DNA of 64,000 nt from assembly GCF_014650675.1 (NCBI RefSeq), contig NZ_BMVK01000001.1, forward strand, positions 310,001-374,000, written 5' to 3'. This document shows, one piece after another, positions 19,201 to 27,113 of this stretch (its first letter is position 1; every line of letters begins with the position of its first letter). The position numbers and the translations under genes are program-made. The DNA is from Streptomyces anulatus. Its GTDB lineage: Bacteria; Actinomycetota; Actinomycetes; Streptomycetales; Streptomycetaceae. The notes under the pieces are model-generated. The model had not been told where the DNA came from. It worked only from the letters and a program-made list of their open reading frames with translations, and ran no database searches.

Positions 19201-19436
19201 CGATCCGCCTGATCCAGGAGGCCCGCAAGAACAGCGGCCTGGACGTCGCGGACCGCATCGCCGTCCGCTGGACCTCGACGTCCCCGGCAACGGTGGAGGC
19301 CCTCACCGAGCACACGCCGCTGATCTCCGAGGAGGTGCTCGCCCTGGACTACGCGGAGGGCGAGGCGGACGAGAGCTACGGCGAGGTGTTCGAGGACGAG
19401 GGCCTGGCCCTGTCGTTCCGCCTGCGCAAGCAGTAG
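16293..19436 (+). CDS. ileS: Isoleucyl-tRNA synthetase, type 2, with altered HIGH motif
   Basis: 1047 residues. It charges tRNA-Ile and edits misactivated valine. The length and sequence match the type 2 (eukaryote-like) IleRS group. The KMSKS motif is present as GRKMSKHLGN. The usual HxGH signature is replaced by G59-A60-H61-H62 (PGAHHIE), with the first His and the Gly exchanged. Such swapped (GxHH) type 2 enzymes are reported to be extremely mupirocin-resistant. ATG 16293 is chosen because the T-box sequestrator covers the ribosome site just upstream; the open frame before it is the leader. Confidence 0.97.
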   Translation: MTSPQYRQVPAQVDLPALEHAVLDFWRESKVFAKSLDQSEGRPEWVFYEGPPTANGMPGAHHIEARVFKDVFPRFRTMQGYHVGRKAGWDCHGLPVELAVEKELGFNGKKDIEAFGIAEFNAKCRESVTRHTDAFAELTTRMGYWVDLDDAYRTMDPEYVDSVWWSLKEIFNKDLLVQDHRVAPWCPRCGTGLSDHELAQGYETVVDPSVFVRFPLTSGPLAGEAALLVWTTTPWTLVSNTAVAAHPEVRYVVATNGEEKLVVAEPLLEKALGEGWEATGQSFTGAEMERWSYERPFTLVDFPAEAHYVVNAEYVTTEDGTGLVHQSPAFGADDLVVCRSYGLPVVNPVRPDGTFEEGLPLVGGVFFKKADEALTADLDARGKLFRHVPYEHSYPHCWRCHTALLYYAQPSWYIRTTAIKDRLLQENEKTNWFPDSVKNGRFGDWLNNNVDWALSRNRYWGTPLPIWRCEDNHLTCVGSRAELTELTGTDQSRLDPHRPFIDEITFTCTHENCQLEAYRVPEVIDAWYDSGSMPFAQWGYPYKNKEVFESRYPAQFISEAIDQTRGWFYTLMAVGTLVFDKSSYENVVCLGHILAEDGRKMSKHLGNILQPIPLMDQHGADAVRWFMAAGGSPWAARRVGHGTIQEVVRKTLLTYWNTVAFQALYARTSGWAPSAADPAPADRTVLDRWLLSELNALVDQMTVAMEGYDTQRAGKLLSAFVDDLSNWYVRRSRRRFWQGDKAALRTLHEVVETVTRLMAPLVPFITERVWQDMVAPVTPDAPESVHLSSWPKPDLTAIDPTLSSQMALVRRLVELGRATRAESGVKTRQPLSRALMAATGFEALSPELRAQITEELNVTSLASLSEVGGSLVDTTAKANFRALGKRFGKGVQAVAKAVADTDAAALSLALREGTASLEVDGEQITLSPDEVIITETPREGWSVASDSGATVALDLEITPELRRAGLARDAIRLIQEARKNSGLDVADRIAVRWTSTSPATVEALTEHTPLISEEVLALDYAEGEADESYGEVFEDEGLALSFRLRKQ

Positions 19437-19449
19437 CCCGCACACCCAC

Positions 19450-19482
19450 AGGGCCCGGCCGGGAAGTTTCCGGCCGGGCCCT
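19450..19482 (+). terminator. ileS terminator hairpin
   Basis: AGGGCCCGGCCGG and its reverse complement flank a 7-base loop, 13 bases after the ileS stop codon. Confidence 0.8.
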
Positions 19483-19496
19483 TCGGCGTACCCCCT

Positions 19497-19693
19497 CAGG
19501 GGCTCCGCCCCCGAACCCCCGCGCCTCAATCGCCGGCGAGGCTACCTATAGCCCCTCCGGCGATTGAGGAGCGGGGTCCGGGGCGGAGTCCTACCCTCAG
19601 CCCCTCCGGCGCTTGAAGAGCGGGGTCCGGGGCAGAGCCCCGAAAAGCAGCCCGCCCGGCGCTTGAGGGCAATGGGGCCCGGGGCAGCGCCCC
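19497..19693. repeat. Four copies of a Streptomyces-type intergenic repeat
   Basis: A unit of about 42 bases (CCCCTCCGGCG-ATTGAGG-AGCGGGGTCCGGGGC-GGAGCC type) occurs inverted at 19497-19542, then forward at 19551-19591, 19600-19641 and 19650-19693 with drift. The first two face each other: CCTCAATCGCCGG (19524-19536) and its exact reverse complement (19557-19569) can form a long stem with an inner GGCTA/TAGCC stem. A fifth copy lies at 59788-59829. Repeats of this kind are frequent between Streptomyces genes; their function is unknown. Confidence 0.75.
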
Positions 19694-19770
19694 GGTTTCG
19701 GGAAGGGGCGGGTAGGGGAACAGCCCGCCGCAGGCGCCCCACCCGCACAGGCGAACACGGCCGAGCCCAC

Positions 19771-19816
19771 GGCAAAGGGCCGGGCCCCGGGAAATCCCGG
19801 GGCCCGGCCCTTTGCC
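19771..19816. terminator. Very long perfect hairpin, divIVA terminator
   Basis: GGCAAAGGGCCGGGCCCCGG (19771-19790) and its reverse complement ending at 19816 make a stem of about 21 bp with a tiny AT loop. It lies 36 bases beyond the divIVA stop on the minus strand and also backs up the ileS transcript. Confidence 0.85.
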
Positions 19817-19851
19817 TGCCGACGGCTACGCGCTCAGCGAGCGCGAACCGC

Positions 19852-21006
19852 TCAGTTGTCGTCCTCGTCGATCAGGAACCCACGCATCGGCGAAGGAGCC
19901 TGCTGCATCGGCTGCGGCGCCTGCGGCCGCACCGGCGCCATCGGCTGCGTCATCGCGGGCGACATCTGCTGCTGGCCGCCGTAGGACGGCGCGCCGCCCA
20001 TGGTGGACGGGCCGCCACCCATCTGCTGGCCGCCGTGGCCACCGTGGTTGGAGCCGCCCATGGAGTGACCCATCGCACCCGCACCGGCCGGGGCCAGCGA
20101 GGGGGACGGCGGCAGCGAAGCCGCTGCCGGAGTCCGCGGCGGGGCGAGCGAGTCGTCCGCCTGGGTCTCCAGCTGACGCAGCTGGCTCTCCAGGTAGGAC
20201 TTCAGCCGCGTGCGGTACTCGCGCTCGAAGCCACGCAGGTCCTCGACCTTGCGCTCCAGCGTCGCGCGGGCCGACTCCAGCGAGCCCATCGCCACGCGGT
20301 GCTTCTCCTGCGCGTCCCGCTCCAGGGCGTCGGCCTTGGCACGCGCGTCGCGCTCCAGGCCCTCGGCACGGCTGCGCGCCTCGCCGACGATCTTGTTGGC
20401 CTCGGAACGGGCCTCCGCGATCGCCTGGTCGGCGGTCTGCTGTGCGAGCGAGAGAACACGGGCGGCGCTGTCGCCGCCGGGGCCCTGCCCCTGCTGCTGC
20501 ATCTGCGGCGGCTGCATCTGCTGCATCTGCTGCTGCTGGGGGTGCTGACCCATGGGGCCGCCCATCGGGCCACCCATGGGACCGCCCTGCATCGGGCCGG
20601 GGCCGTGCGGGCCCTGCGGACCGGGGCCGTGGCCGCCCTGGGGGCCGTGGCCACTGGGACCTGCGGGCAGCTGCGGCGCGCCACCGGGCAGCTGGGGCGG
20701 ACCCATCTGCGGAGGCTGCTGCTGCTGCGGCGGTCCCGATATGGCGGCGGGAACGGGCGCACCCGGGCGATCCTGCTGCTCCGGGGGCTTGCGCATACCC
20801 TGCTGCTGTTGCTGCTGCTGGTTCTGCGCGGCGGCACGCGTCGCGGCGGCCAGCTTGGCGCGCAGGTCCTCGTTCTCACGGAGCAGACGGGTCAGCTCCG
20901 ATTCGACCTCGTCGAGAAAGGCATCGACCTCGTCCTCGTCATAGCCTTCTCGGAGGCGGACGGTCGTGAACTGCTTGTTCCGCACGTCCTCGGGGGTCAA
21001 CGGCAT
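19852..21006 (-). CDS. divIVA: DivIVA / Wag31 polar growth protein
   Basis: 384 residues from ATG 21006. The N-terminal DivIVA membrane-binding domain is clear (PLTPEDVRNKQF, then YDEDEVDAFLDEVE). A Gln/Pro/Gly-rich linker of about 110 residues with MGGP repeats follows. A second coiled coil (about residues 180-290: QQTADQAIAEARSEANKI, EREYRTRLKSYLESQL) precedes a Gly/Met/Gln-rich tail ending MRGFLIDEDDN. In Streptomyces this scaffold marks hyphal tips and directs apical growth and branching; it is essential there. It is the last gene of the dcw run. Confidence 0.96.
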   Translation of the reverse strand: MPLTPEDVRNKQFTTVRLREGYDEDEVDAFLDEVESELTRLLRENEDLRAKLAAATRAAAQNQQQQQQQGMRKPPEQQDRPGAPVPAAISGPPQQQQPPQMGPPQLPGGAPQLPAGPSGHGPQGGHGPGPQGPHGPGPMQGGPMGGPMGGPMGQHPQQQQMQQMQPPQMQQQGQGPGGDSAARVLSLAQQTADQAIAEARSEANKIVGEARSRAEGLERDARAKADALERDAQEKHRVAMGSLESARATLERKVEDLRGFEREYRTRLKSYLESQLRQLETQADDSLAPPRTPAAASLPPSPSLAPAGAGAMGHSMGGSNHGGHGGQQMGGGPSTMGGAPSYGGQQQMSPAMTQPMAPVRPQAPQPMQQAPSPMRGFLIDEDDN

Positions 21007-21055
21007 CTCTTCTTCACCTCTACGTAGTCGTCGGCAGTCGGCAAGACCGTATCGC

Positions 21056-21340
21056 TCACAACCTGACCACAACGCTGATCAGGATGTAGACGATGATCAT
21101 CAGAACGAAGAAGGACAGGTCGAGTGCCACGCCCCCGAGACGCAGCGGCGGAATGAACCGCCGCAGAAGCTTGAGCGGTGGATCGGTGACAGTGTAAGTG
21201 GCCTCAAGTACCACCACCATCGCCTTGCCGGGTTGCCATGAACGTGCGAACTGGAAGACATAGTCCATGACCAGCCGGAAGATCAGCACGATGAGGAAAC
21301 ACATCAGCGCGATATAGACCACATCCAGTGCGACGCCCAT
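21056..21340 (-). CDS. YggT family membrane protein
   Basis: 94 residues, essentially two membrane segments (about 5-25 and 72-92) joined by a basic loop with the YggT motif TDPPLKLLRRFIPPLRLGG. It lies between sepF and divIVA, a position conserved in Gram-positive bacteria. The family is linked to cell division and membrane or osmotic stress functions, but its activity is unknown. Confidence 0.93.
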   Translation of the reverse strand: MGVALDVVYIALMCFLIVLIFRLVMDYVFQFARSWQPGKAMVVVLEATYTVTDPPLKLLRRFIPPLRLGGVALDLSFFVLMIIVYILISVVVRL

Positions 21341-21431
21341 GTCCCGCGGTTCCCTCTCCCCTGGCTCTCGTCAGCTCCGGCCTCGTGGCCGGCACCGGCC
21401 TCTCGGCCGGGTTGTTCCCGGTGTCGTGTTC

Positions 21432-22073
21432 TCAGCTCTGGTTGAAGAATCCGCCCTCTGCGATGCGGGCCTTGTCCTCCGCCGTGACATCGACGTTAGC
21501 AGGCGACAACAGGAACACCTTCTGCGTCACGCGTTCAATGCTGCCATGGAGACCGAAGACGAGTCCCGCGGCAAAGTCGACAAGTCGCTTCGCGTCCGTG
21601 TCGTCCATCTCCGTGAGATTCATGATCACCGGAGTGCCCTCACGGAAGTGTTCCCCGATGGTACGGGCCTCGTTGTAGGTCCTGGGGTGCAGCGTGGTGA
21701 TGCGGTACGGCTCCCGCTCGGACACGACCTTGGGCATGATCACCGGTGCGTTCTTCTCCATGTTCGGGCGTTCAGGTGTGATGGATGCCACGGGTGCGAT
21801 TCGGGCGGGTCGCCCGCTTTCCGCCGGGAGCTGAACCGGCTCGCGCTGGGCGGGTGGTTGCACCACTCGTACCGGTTCGTCCCTTTCGCGCTCGCGCTCA
21901 CGATCGCGCTCGCGTTCCCGCTCCACCTGGTGCGGGGGCTGATGCCGCCGCCGGTCGCGCTCGGGTTCCGGCTCAGGTTCGAATTCGTCATCGGGGTCGA
22001 ACCCCGGACCGTCGTACCCATCGTCCTCCACGAGGCCGAGGTAGACCGCCATCTTGCGCATCGCGCCGGCCAT
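21432..22073 (-). CDS. sepF: Cell division protein SepF
   Basis: 213 residues. The N-terminal [14 protein letters not shown] is the amphipathic membrane-targeting helix. Residues ~25-110 are a charged linker with many Arg/Glu pairs (REREREREDEP-like). The SepF domain follows ([25 protein letters not shown], then [18 protein letters not shown] and [12 protein letters not shown]). SepF ties FtsZ to the membrane and is needed in actinobacteria because they have no FtsA; none is found here. Confidence 0.95.
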   Translation of the reverse strand: MAGAMRKMAVYLGLVEDDGYDGPGFDPDDEFEPEPEPERDRRRHQPPHQVERERERDRERERERDEPVRVVQPPAQREPVQLPAESGRPARIAPVASITPERPNMEKNAPVIMPKVVSEREPYRITTLHPRTYNEARTIGEHFREGTPVIMNLTEMDDTDAKRLVDFAAGLVFGLHGSIERVTQKVFLLSPANVDVTAEDKARIAEGGFFNQS

Positions 22074-22198
22074 GCTCCGAGTCCTCCGCTCTGTGGTGGA
22101 TCGGCATTCGTCACCAAGTGCCCGCGATCCACGGTGGCCTGCCCGCTGTGAGCGGCAATGACCATATTTTCTGCTGTGGTCCGACTTGCTTCGCGACG

Positions 22199-22918
22199 TT
22201 ACCCGAGCCGGGGTCGGACTCCGAGTACCGCCGTACCGACGCGTACATGTGTCGCTCCGGCCGCCACCGCGTCCTCCAGGTCCCCGCTCATACCTGCGGA
22301 GACCATGTTCGCAGCCGGATGACCGGCGCGCAGGCGGGATGAGATTTCCATCAGCCGGTCGAATGCGGCCCGTTGCCGGCCGGCGTACTCCCCGGCCAGC
22401 GGCGCCACGGTCATCAGTCCGTCGAGCCGGAGCCCGGGAGCCGCACCGATCGCGGCCGCCAACTCCTCGACCCCGTCCGGCGCGACGCCGCCGCGCTCAC
22501 CGCGCTCGCCGCTCTCCGCGTCCAGGGCCACCTGGATCAGACAGCCGAGTTCGCGCTCCCCGCGCACCGCGGCGGCGGAGAGGGCGGTGACCAGCTTGGT
22601 GCGGTCCACCGACTGCACGATATCGGCATAACTGGTCACAGAACGAACCTTGTTCGTCTGCAGTTGTCCGACAAAGTGCCATGTCAGCGAAAGATCCGCA
22701 CAAGCGGTGGCTTTGGGGGCTGCGTCCTGGTCACGATTCTCCGCGACATGGCGCACACCGAGTTCATGCAGGATCCGCACATCGCTCGCGGGGTAGGTCT
22801 TGGTGACCACGATCAGGGTCACCTCTTCGCGCTTGCGACCGGCCGCGGCGCACGAGGAGGCGATCCTTTCCTCCACCTGTGCCAGATTCGCGGCGAGTTG
22901 AGCCTTACGGTCCGTCAT
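22199..22918 (-). CDS. yggS: YggS-family pyridoxal phosphate homeostasis protein
   Basis: 239 residues. The PLP-binding lysine lies in LIVVTKTYP (near residue 39). Other family marks are [24 protein letters not shown] and [27 protein letters not shown]. The protein binds PLP without known enzyme activity and buffers vitamin B6 and amino-acid pools. It sits between pgeF and sepF, the usual place in Gram-positive dcw clusters. The gap to sepF is 125 bases, so sepF may have its own promoter. Confidence 0.95.
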   Translation of the reverse strand: MTDRKAQLAANLAQVEERIASSCAAAGRKREEVTLIVVTKTYPASDVRILHELGVRHVAENRDQDAAPKATACADLSLTWHFVGQLQTNKVRSVTSYADIVQSVDRTKLVTALSAAAVRGERELGCLIQVALDAESGERGERGGVAPDGVEELAAAIGAAPGLRLDGLMTVAPLAGEYAGRQRAAFDRLMEISSRLRAGHPAANMVSAGMSGDLEDAVAAGATHVRVGTAVLGVRPRLG

Positions 22919-22924
22919 GCCCTA

Positions 22925-23665
22925 TCAGTCCAACCAGACATATCCGGCGAGCCGCCCGGTGGTGCGGTCGCGGCGGTACGAGAAGTGGTCGCCCGATTCC
23001 AGGGTGCAGGACGACGAGGAGTGCCGGTCCGCCACACCGAGTGCGGCGAGCTGGGCGTGGACTCCGCCGGTGACGTCGACCGCCGGGGTTCCCCAGCTGG
23101 TCTCGGACCAGGTGCCGGGGATGGCCTCGGCAACCTCGGCCCGCATCGCCTCCGGCACTTCGTAGCACCGTCCGCAGACGGCCGGCCCGGTGTGCGCGGT
23201 GATCCGGGAGGGGTGTGCGCCGAGCGCGACCATGGCCTCGACCGCCGCCGGAACGACTCCGGCGACCAGTCCCGGCCGCCCGGCGTGCGCCGCCCCGACG
23301 ACACCGGCCACCGGGTCGGCGAGAAGAACGGGAGTGCAGTCGGCGGTGAGCACCGCGAGCGGCAGTCCGCGCCGGGCGGTCACCACCGCGTCCACAGCCG
23401 GAATCTCCGCGTCCGCACCCCAGGGTCCGTCCACCACCGCGACGTCCCGGCCGTGCACCTGGTTCATCCAGACGACGCGGGCCGGGTCGAGACCGAGGCG
23501 ACGGGCCGCACGCTCCCGGTTCGCGCCGACGGCGGCGGGGTCGTCGCCGACCGCGCCGCCGAGGTTGAGCTCACCGTACGGAGCGGCGCTCACTCCGCCC
23601 CACCGGTCGGTGAAGGCGAAATGAGCGCTGCCCGTGACGGGTTCCGCCCGGTGCTGAGCTATCAC
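22925..23665 (-). CDS. pgeF: Peptidoglycan editing factor PgeF (YfiH/YlmD, laccase-domain)
   Basis: 246 residues from GTG 23665, which overlaps the ftsZ stop codon (GTGA), so it is coupled to ftsZ. Metal-binding motifs are [11 protein letters not shown] (Cys), GAAHAGRPG (His) and [14 protein letters not shown]. Family members are polyphenol-oxidase/purine-nucleosidase-like enzymes. The E. coli homologue removes wrongly placed L-Ser from peptidoglycan precursors, which fits the location. Confidence 0.93.
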   Translation of the reverse strand: MIAQHRAEPVTGSAHFAFTDRWGGVSAAPYGELNLGGAVGDDPAAVGANRERAARRLGLDPARVVWMNQVHGRDVAVVDGPWGADAEIPAVDAVVTARRGLPLAVLTADCTPVLLADPVAGVVGAAHAGRPGLVAGVVPAAVEAMVALGAHPSRITAHTGPAVCGRCYEVPEAMRAEVAEAIPGTWSETSWGTPAVDVTGGVHAQLAALGVADRHSSSSCTLESGDHFSYRRDRTTGRLAGYVWLD

Positions 23666-24885
23666 TTCAAGAAGTCCGGAACGTCCAGCTCTTCGGCCTG
23701 GGTGTCCTGGTAGGGACGGGCCGGCGGGACGTGCGGCGGAGAGACCGGCGGAAGCGCGCTCTCACTCGAAGCGGACGCGGGGGCGGGCTCGGCCGGAGCC
23801 GGGCTCTCCTCGCGCAGAGGTACGGAACCGAGTCCGCCCGTCGAGCGCGTGGACTCGGCGGAGGACCTGACCGGGGCGGCCGGCTCCTCGCGCTTGTTGC
23901 TGTTCGCGCCGAGGACATTCTCCCGGCGGGCGGGCGGCTGACCGCCGTCGAAGCCCGCCGCGATCACGGTGACCCGCACCTCGTCGCCCAGGGCGTCGTC
24001 GATGACAGCGCCGAAGATGATGTTGGCCTCGGGGTGCGCGGCCTCGCTCACCAGCTGGGCGGCCTCGTTGATCTCGAAGAGACCGAGGTCGCTGCCGCCG
24101 GAGATGGAGAGGAGGACACCGCGGGCGCCGTCGATGGAGGCTTCCAGGAGGGGCGAGGAGATCGCCATCTCCGCCGCCGCCACCGCGCGGTCGTCGCCGC
24201 GCGCCGAGCCGATGCCCATGAGCGCCGATCCGGCCTCGGACATGACCGACTTGACGTCGGCGAAGTCGAGGTTGATCAGACCCGGGGTGGTGATGAGGTC
24301 GGTGATGCCCTGGACACCCGAGAGCAGCACCTGGTCGGCCGACTTGAACGCGTCGAGCACGCTGACCTGGCGGTCCGAGATGGACAGCAGGCGGTCGTTG
24401 GGAATGACGATGAGGGTGTCGACCTCTTCGCGGAGTTCGGCGATGCCGTCCTCCGCCTGGTTCGCGCGTCGCCGGCCCTCGAAGGTGAACGGGCGGGTGA
24501 CCACGCCGATCGTCAGGGCGCCGAGCGAGCGTGCGATGTTGGCGACGACGGGTGCGCCGCCGGTGCCGGTGCCGCCGCCTTCTCCGGCGGTGACGAAGAC
24601 CATGTCGGCCCCCTTGAGGACCTCCTCGATCTCCTCACGGTGGTCCTCTGCCGCCTTACGACCGACGGCCGGGTTCGCCCCGGCGCCGAGGCCCCGGGTG
24701 AGTTCGCGGCCGACGTCGAGCTTGACGTCGGCGTCGCTCATCAACAGGGCTTGTGCGTCCGTGTTGATCGCGATGAACTCGACGCCCTTGAGACCGACCT
24801 CGATCATTCGGTTGATGGCATTGACACCACCGCCGCCGACACCGATGACCTTGATGACTGCGAGGTAGTTCTGCGGTGCTGCCAC
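23662..24885 (-). CDS. ftsZ: Cell division GTPase FtsZ
   Basis: 407 residues from GTG 24885 (GAGAGG just upstream). The tubulin-like GTP signature GGGTGTG lies at residues 103-109; the N-terminal [16 protein letters not shown] and the T7-loop region [11 protein letters not shown] are also present. The C-terminal linker is Pro/Ala/Ser-rich and ends in the conserved partner-binding peptide LDVPDFLK. FtsZ forms the septal ring; in Streptomyces it makes cross-walls and sporulation ladders. The 276-base gap behind ftsQ leaves room for its own promoters. Confidence 0.98.
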   Translation of the reverse strand: MAAPQNYLAVIKVIGVGGGGVNAINRMIEVGLKGVEFIAINTDAQALLMSDADVKLDVGRELTRGLGAGANPAVGRKAAEDHREEIEEVLKGADMVFVTAGEGGGTGTGGAPVVANIARSLGALTIGVVTRPFTFEGRRRANQAEDGIAELREEVDTLIVIPNDRLLSISDRQVSVLDAFKSADQVLLSGVQGITDLITTPGLINLDFADVKSVMSEAGSALMGIGSARGDDRAVAAAEMAISSPLLEASIDGARGVLLSISGGSDLGLFEINEAAQLVSEAAHPEANIIFGAVIDDALGDEVRVTVIAAGFDGGQPPARRENVLGANSNKREEPAAPVRSSAESTRSTGGLGSVPLREESPAPAEPAPASASSESALPPVSPPHVPPARPYQDTQAEELDVPDFLK

Positions 24886-24980
24886 GTCGAAGGCCTCTCG
24901 CCTCGAGTTACGTGTCGTCGCTCTGCGGTAACCCCGCGGCGACGACTGATGTCGATGGGGACGGTCCGAACGCCGACCCA

Positions 24981-25005
24981 AACCCTAACGTTGAAGTTTA
25001 GGGTT
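24981..25005 (-). promoter_or_regulatory. 8-bp inverted repeat in the ftsZ upstream region
   Basis: AACCCTAA (24981-24988), a 9-base gap and TTAGGGTT (24998-25005), about 96 bases upstream of the ftsZ start. It is AT-richer than its surroundings. It may be an operator or part of a promoter; TAAACT read on the minus strand overlaps its right arm (24995-25000). It is not a terminator in appearance. Confidence 0.5.
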
Positions 25006-25161
25006 ACCAGTGTGTCTGCTTCCTGGACTCTTCCGAACAGGACACTAAGTCGACAAGTGGCGCACGTTCAACGAACACGCCGAACCTCCCGTTTTTCTTT
25101 TCACCCTATGTGATCACCCGTAGCGCTGACCAACCAGGGTGCTGGCCAGCACAAATACCCG

Positions 25162-25956
25162 TCAACTCGCCGATACCGCCGGGGCGGTGGGGGCGCTTAC
25201 GTCGAACTGTCCCGCTTTGGGGGCGGCTTTCATGAGTGCGGTGAGAACGCGCGCCTTCACCGGCCCGTCCTCCCCGCTCCCCCAGGTCACCACACGATCC
25301 CGGGTGAGCCGCAAGGAGATCGCGTCGTACGAGGTGACCCGTACGACCTCGGTGTCCTTGGCCACACCCGCCGGAAGGTCGCCGGCGACCCGGACCGCTT
25401 CCCGCAACAGACCGTCACCGCCGAAGCGGCGAAGGCTCGCGGACGGTTCGGGAGTCAGCTCCAGCAGGGGCACGCCCTTCGGCGCCTCGTCCACGGTGGC
25501 GAAGCGCACGCCCTCGGCGTCCACTTCCACGAATGCGCCGCCCTTTTCGACCAGCAGGACCGGCTTCCGCTCGGTCACCTTAAGGCCGATGCCGTCCGGC
25601 CAGGACCGAACGACATCAACTGTGTCGATACGAGGCAACTTCTGGCGCAACCGGCGTTCCATGGCATCGGTGTCCACGGAGACCAGCGGGGCGCCGATCG
25701 GTGTGGCGGCAACCGCTTCCACTTCTTCGCGGGTCAGGACCTCGACGCCGCTCGTGCTGACCTTCTCGACGCGGAGCCAGGAGGAGCCGTAGAGCACCCA
25801 GATCACGAACGCGGTGAGCACGGCGACCGCGACACCGATGAGGATCAGCAGGGTGCGACGCCCGATCCGGGGCCTCTCGGGGCCGCTGTGCGGCGGGCGG
25901 GCGGTGGTGTCCGCCCGCCCGGGTGCGCCGCGCTGGGCGGTCGTCTGTCCGGCCAC
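25162..25956 (-). CDS. ftsQ: Cell division protein FtsQ
   Basis: 264 residues from GTG 25956, preceded by AAGGAG. A basic cytoplasmic N-terminus (about 35 residues) is followed by one membrane segment (LLILIGVAVAVLTAFVIWVLY). The extracytoplasmic POTRA domain comes next (LRVEKVSTSGVEVLTREEV), then the FtsQ beta domain (DGIGLKVTERKPVLLVEKGG). FtsQ is a divisome scaffold that joins FtsL/FtsB-type and FtsW/FtsI modules. It follows murG in the cluster. Confidence 0.95.
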   Translation of the reverse strand: MAGQTTAQRGAPGRADTTARPPHSGPERPRIGRRTLLILIGVAVAVLTAFVIWVLYGSSWLRVEKVSTSGVEVLTREEVEAVAATPIGAPLVSVDTDAMERRLRQKLPRIDTVDVVRSWPDGIGLKVTERKPVLLVEKGGAFVEVDAEGVRFATVDEAPKGVPLLELTPEPSASLRRFGGDGLLREAVRVAGDLPAGVAKDTEVVRVTSYDAISLRLTRDRVVTWGSGEDGPVKARVLTALMKAAPKAGQFDVSAPTAPAVSAS

Positions 25957-26018
25957 GCTCGCTCCTTCGCCGGACCCGGGACGCCCGCCCCGGGTCCGCA
26001 CCGCATCGCGCCGGGCGC

Positions 26019-27107
26019 CTAGCGGCGCGCGGCAATCGCTTCGTACACCATGCCGACGAGCAGGTCGTCGGCGTCGCGCCGGCCGAACTCGGCCGCGGCG
26101 CGGGACATTTCGTACAGCCGGTGGGGGTCCGACAGTACCGGCAGGACGTTGCCCTGCACCCACTCCGGGGTGAGCGCCGCGTCGTCCACCAGCAGGCCGC
26201 CGCCGGCGTTGACCACCGGCTGGGCGTTGAGCCGCTGTTCGCCGTTGCCGATGGGCAGCGGGACGTAGGCGGCGGGGAGCCCGACGGCGGAGAGTTCGGC
26301 GACGGTCATCGCGCCCGCGCGGCAGAGCATCATGTCGGCCGCGGCGTACGCGAGGTCCATCCGGTCCACGTACGGTACCGGGATGTAGGGCGGCATCCCG
26401 GGCATGTTGTCGATCCGCGGCAATTCGTTCTTCGGGCCGACCACATGGAGGATCTGGATCCCGGAGCGCTGCAGCAGCGGCGCGACCCGCTGGACCACCT
26501 CGTTGAGGTGGCGCGCGCCCTGCGAACCGCCGGAGACCAGCAGCGTGGGCAGGTTGGGGTCGAGGCCGAAGGAAGCGCGGGCCTCGGGGCGGACCCGGGC
26601 GCGGTCCAGGGTGGCGATGGTGCGGCGCAGCGGGATGCCGATGTAACGGGCCCCGCGCAGCTTGCTGTCGGGCGTGGAGACGGCGACCCCGTGGGCGTAC
26701 CGCGAACCGATCTTGTTGGCCAGGCCCGGGCGGGCGTTGGCCTCGTGGACCACGATCGGCACACCGGCCCGCTTGGCGGCCAGATAGCCGGGCAGTGCGA
26801 CGTAGCCGCCGAAGCCGACCACGCAGTCCGCCTTGGTGCGCTCCAGGATCTGCTCGGCGGCCTTGATGGTGCCGCGCAGCCGGCCCGGGACGGTGATCAG
26901 TTCGGGCGTGGGCTTACGGGGCAGCGGCACGGCGGGAATGAGCGCCAGCTCGTACCCCCGCTCGGGCACGAGCCTGGTCTCCAGTCCGCGTTCCGTGCCG
27001 AGGGCAGTGATTCCCACGGTCGGGTCCTGCCTGCGCAGGGCGTCTGCGAGGGCAAGCGCGGGCTCGATGTGTCCGGCGGTCCCCCCGCCGGCGAGTACGA
27101 CATGCAC
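26019..27107 (-). CDS. murG: UDP-GlcNAc transferase MurG (lipid II synthesis)
   Basis: 362 residues from GTG 27107. The glycine-rich N-terminal loop [14 protein letters not shown] and the second motif [15 protein letters not shown] are the family marks; [17 protein letters not shown] is also conserved. It transfers GlcNAc onto lipid I at the inner membrane face to give lipid II. It starts seven bases after the end of ftsW, so is likely in the same transcript. Confidence 0.97.
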   Translation of the reverse strand: MHVVLAGGGTAGHIEPALALADALRRQDPTVGITALGTERGLETRLVPERGYELALIPAVPLPRKPTPELITVPGRLRGTIKAAEQILERTKADCVVGFGGYVALPGYLAAKRAGVPIVVHEANARPGLANKIGSRYAHGVAVSTPDSKLRGARYIGIPLRRTIATLDRARVRPEARASFGLDPNLPTLLVSGGSQGARHLNEVVQRVAPLLQRSGIQILHVVGPKNELPRIDNMPGMPPYIPVPYVDRMDLAYAAADMMLCRAGAMTVAELSAVGLPAAYVPLPIGNGEQRLNAQPVVNAGGGLLVDDAALTPEWVQGNVLPVLSDPHRLYEMSRAAAEFGRRDADDLLVGMVYEAIAARR

Positions 27108-27113
27108 CGAAAT

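Noticed and set aside
20460..20830. Tandem repeat or CRISPR-like array in divIVA
   Set aside because: The repetition comes from Gln/Gly/Met codons inside one coding frame; there are no regular spacers.
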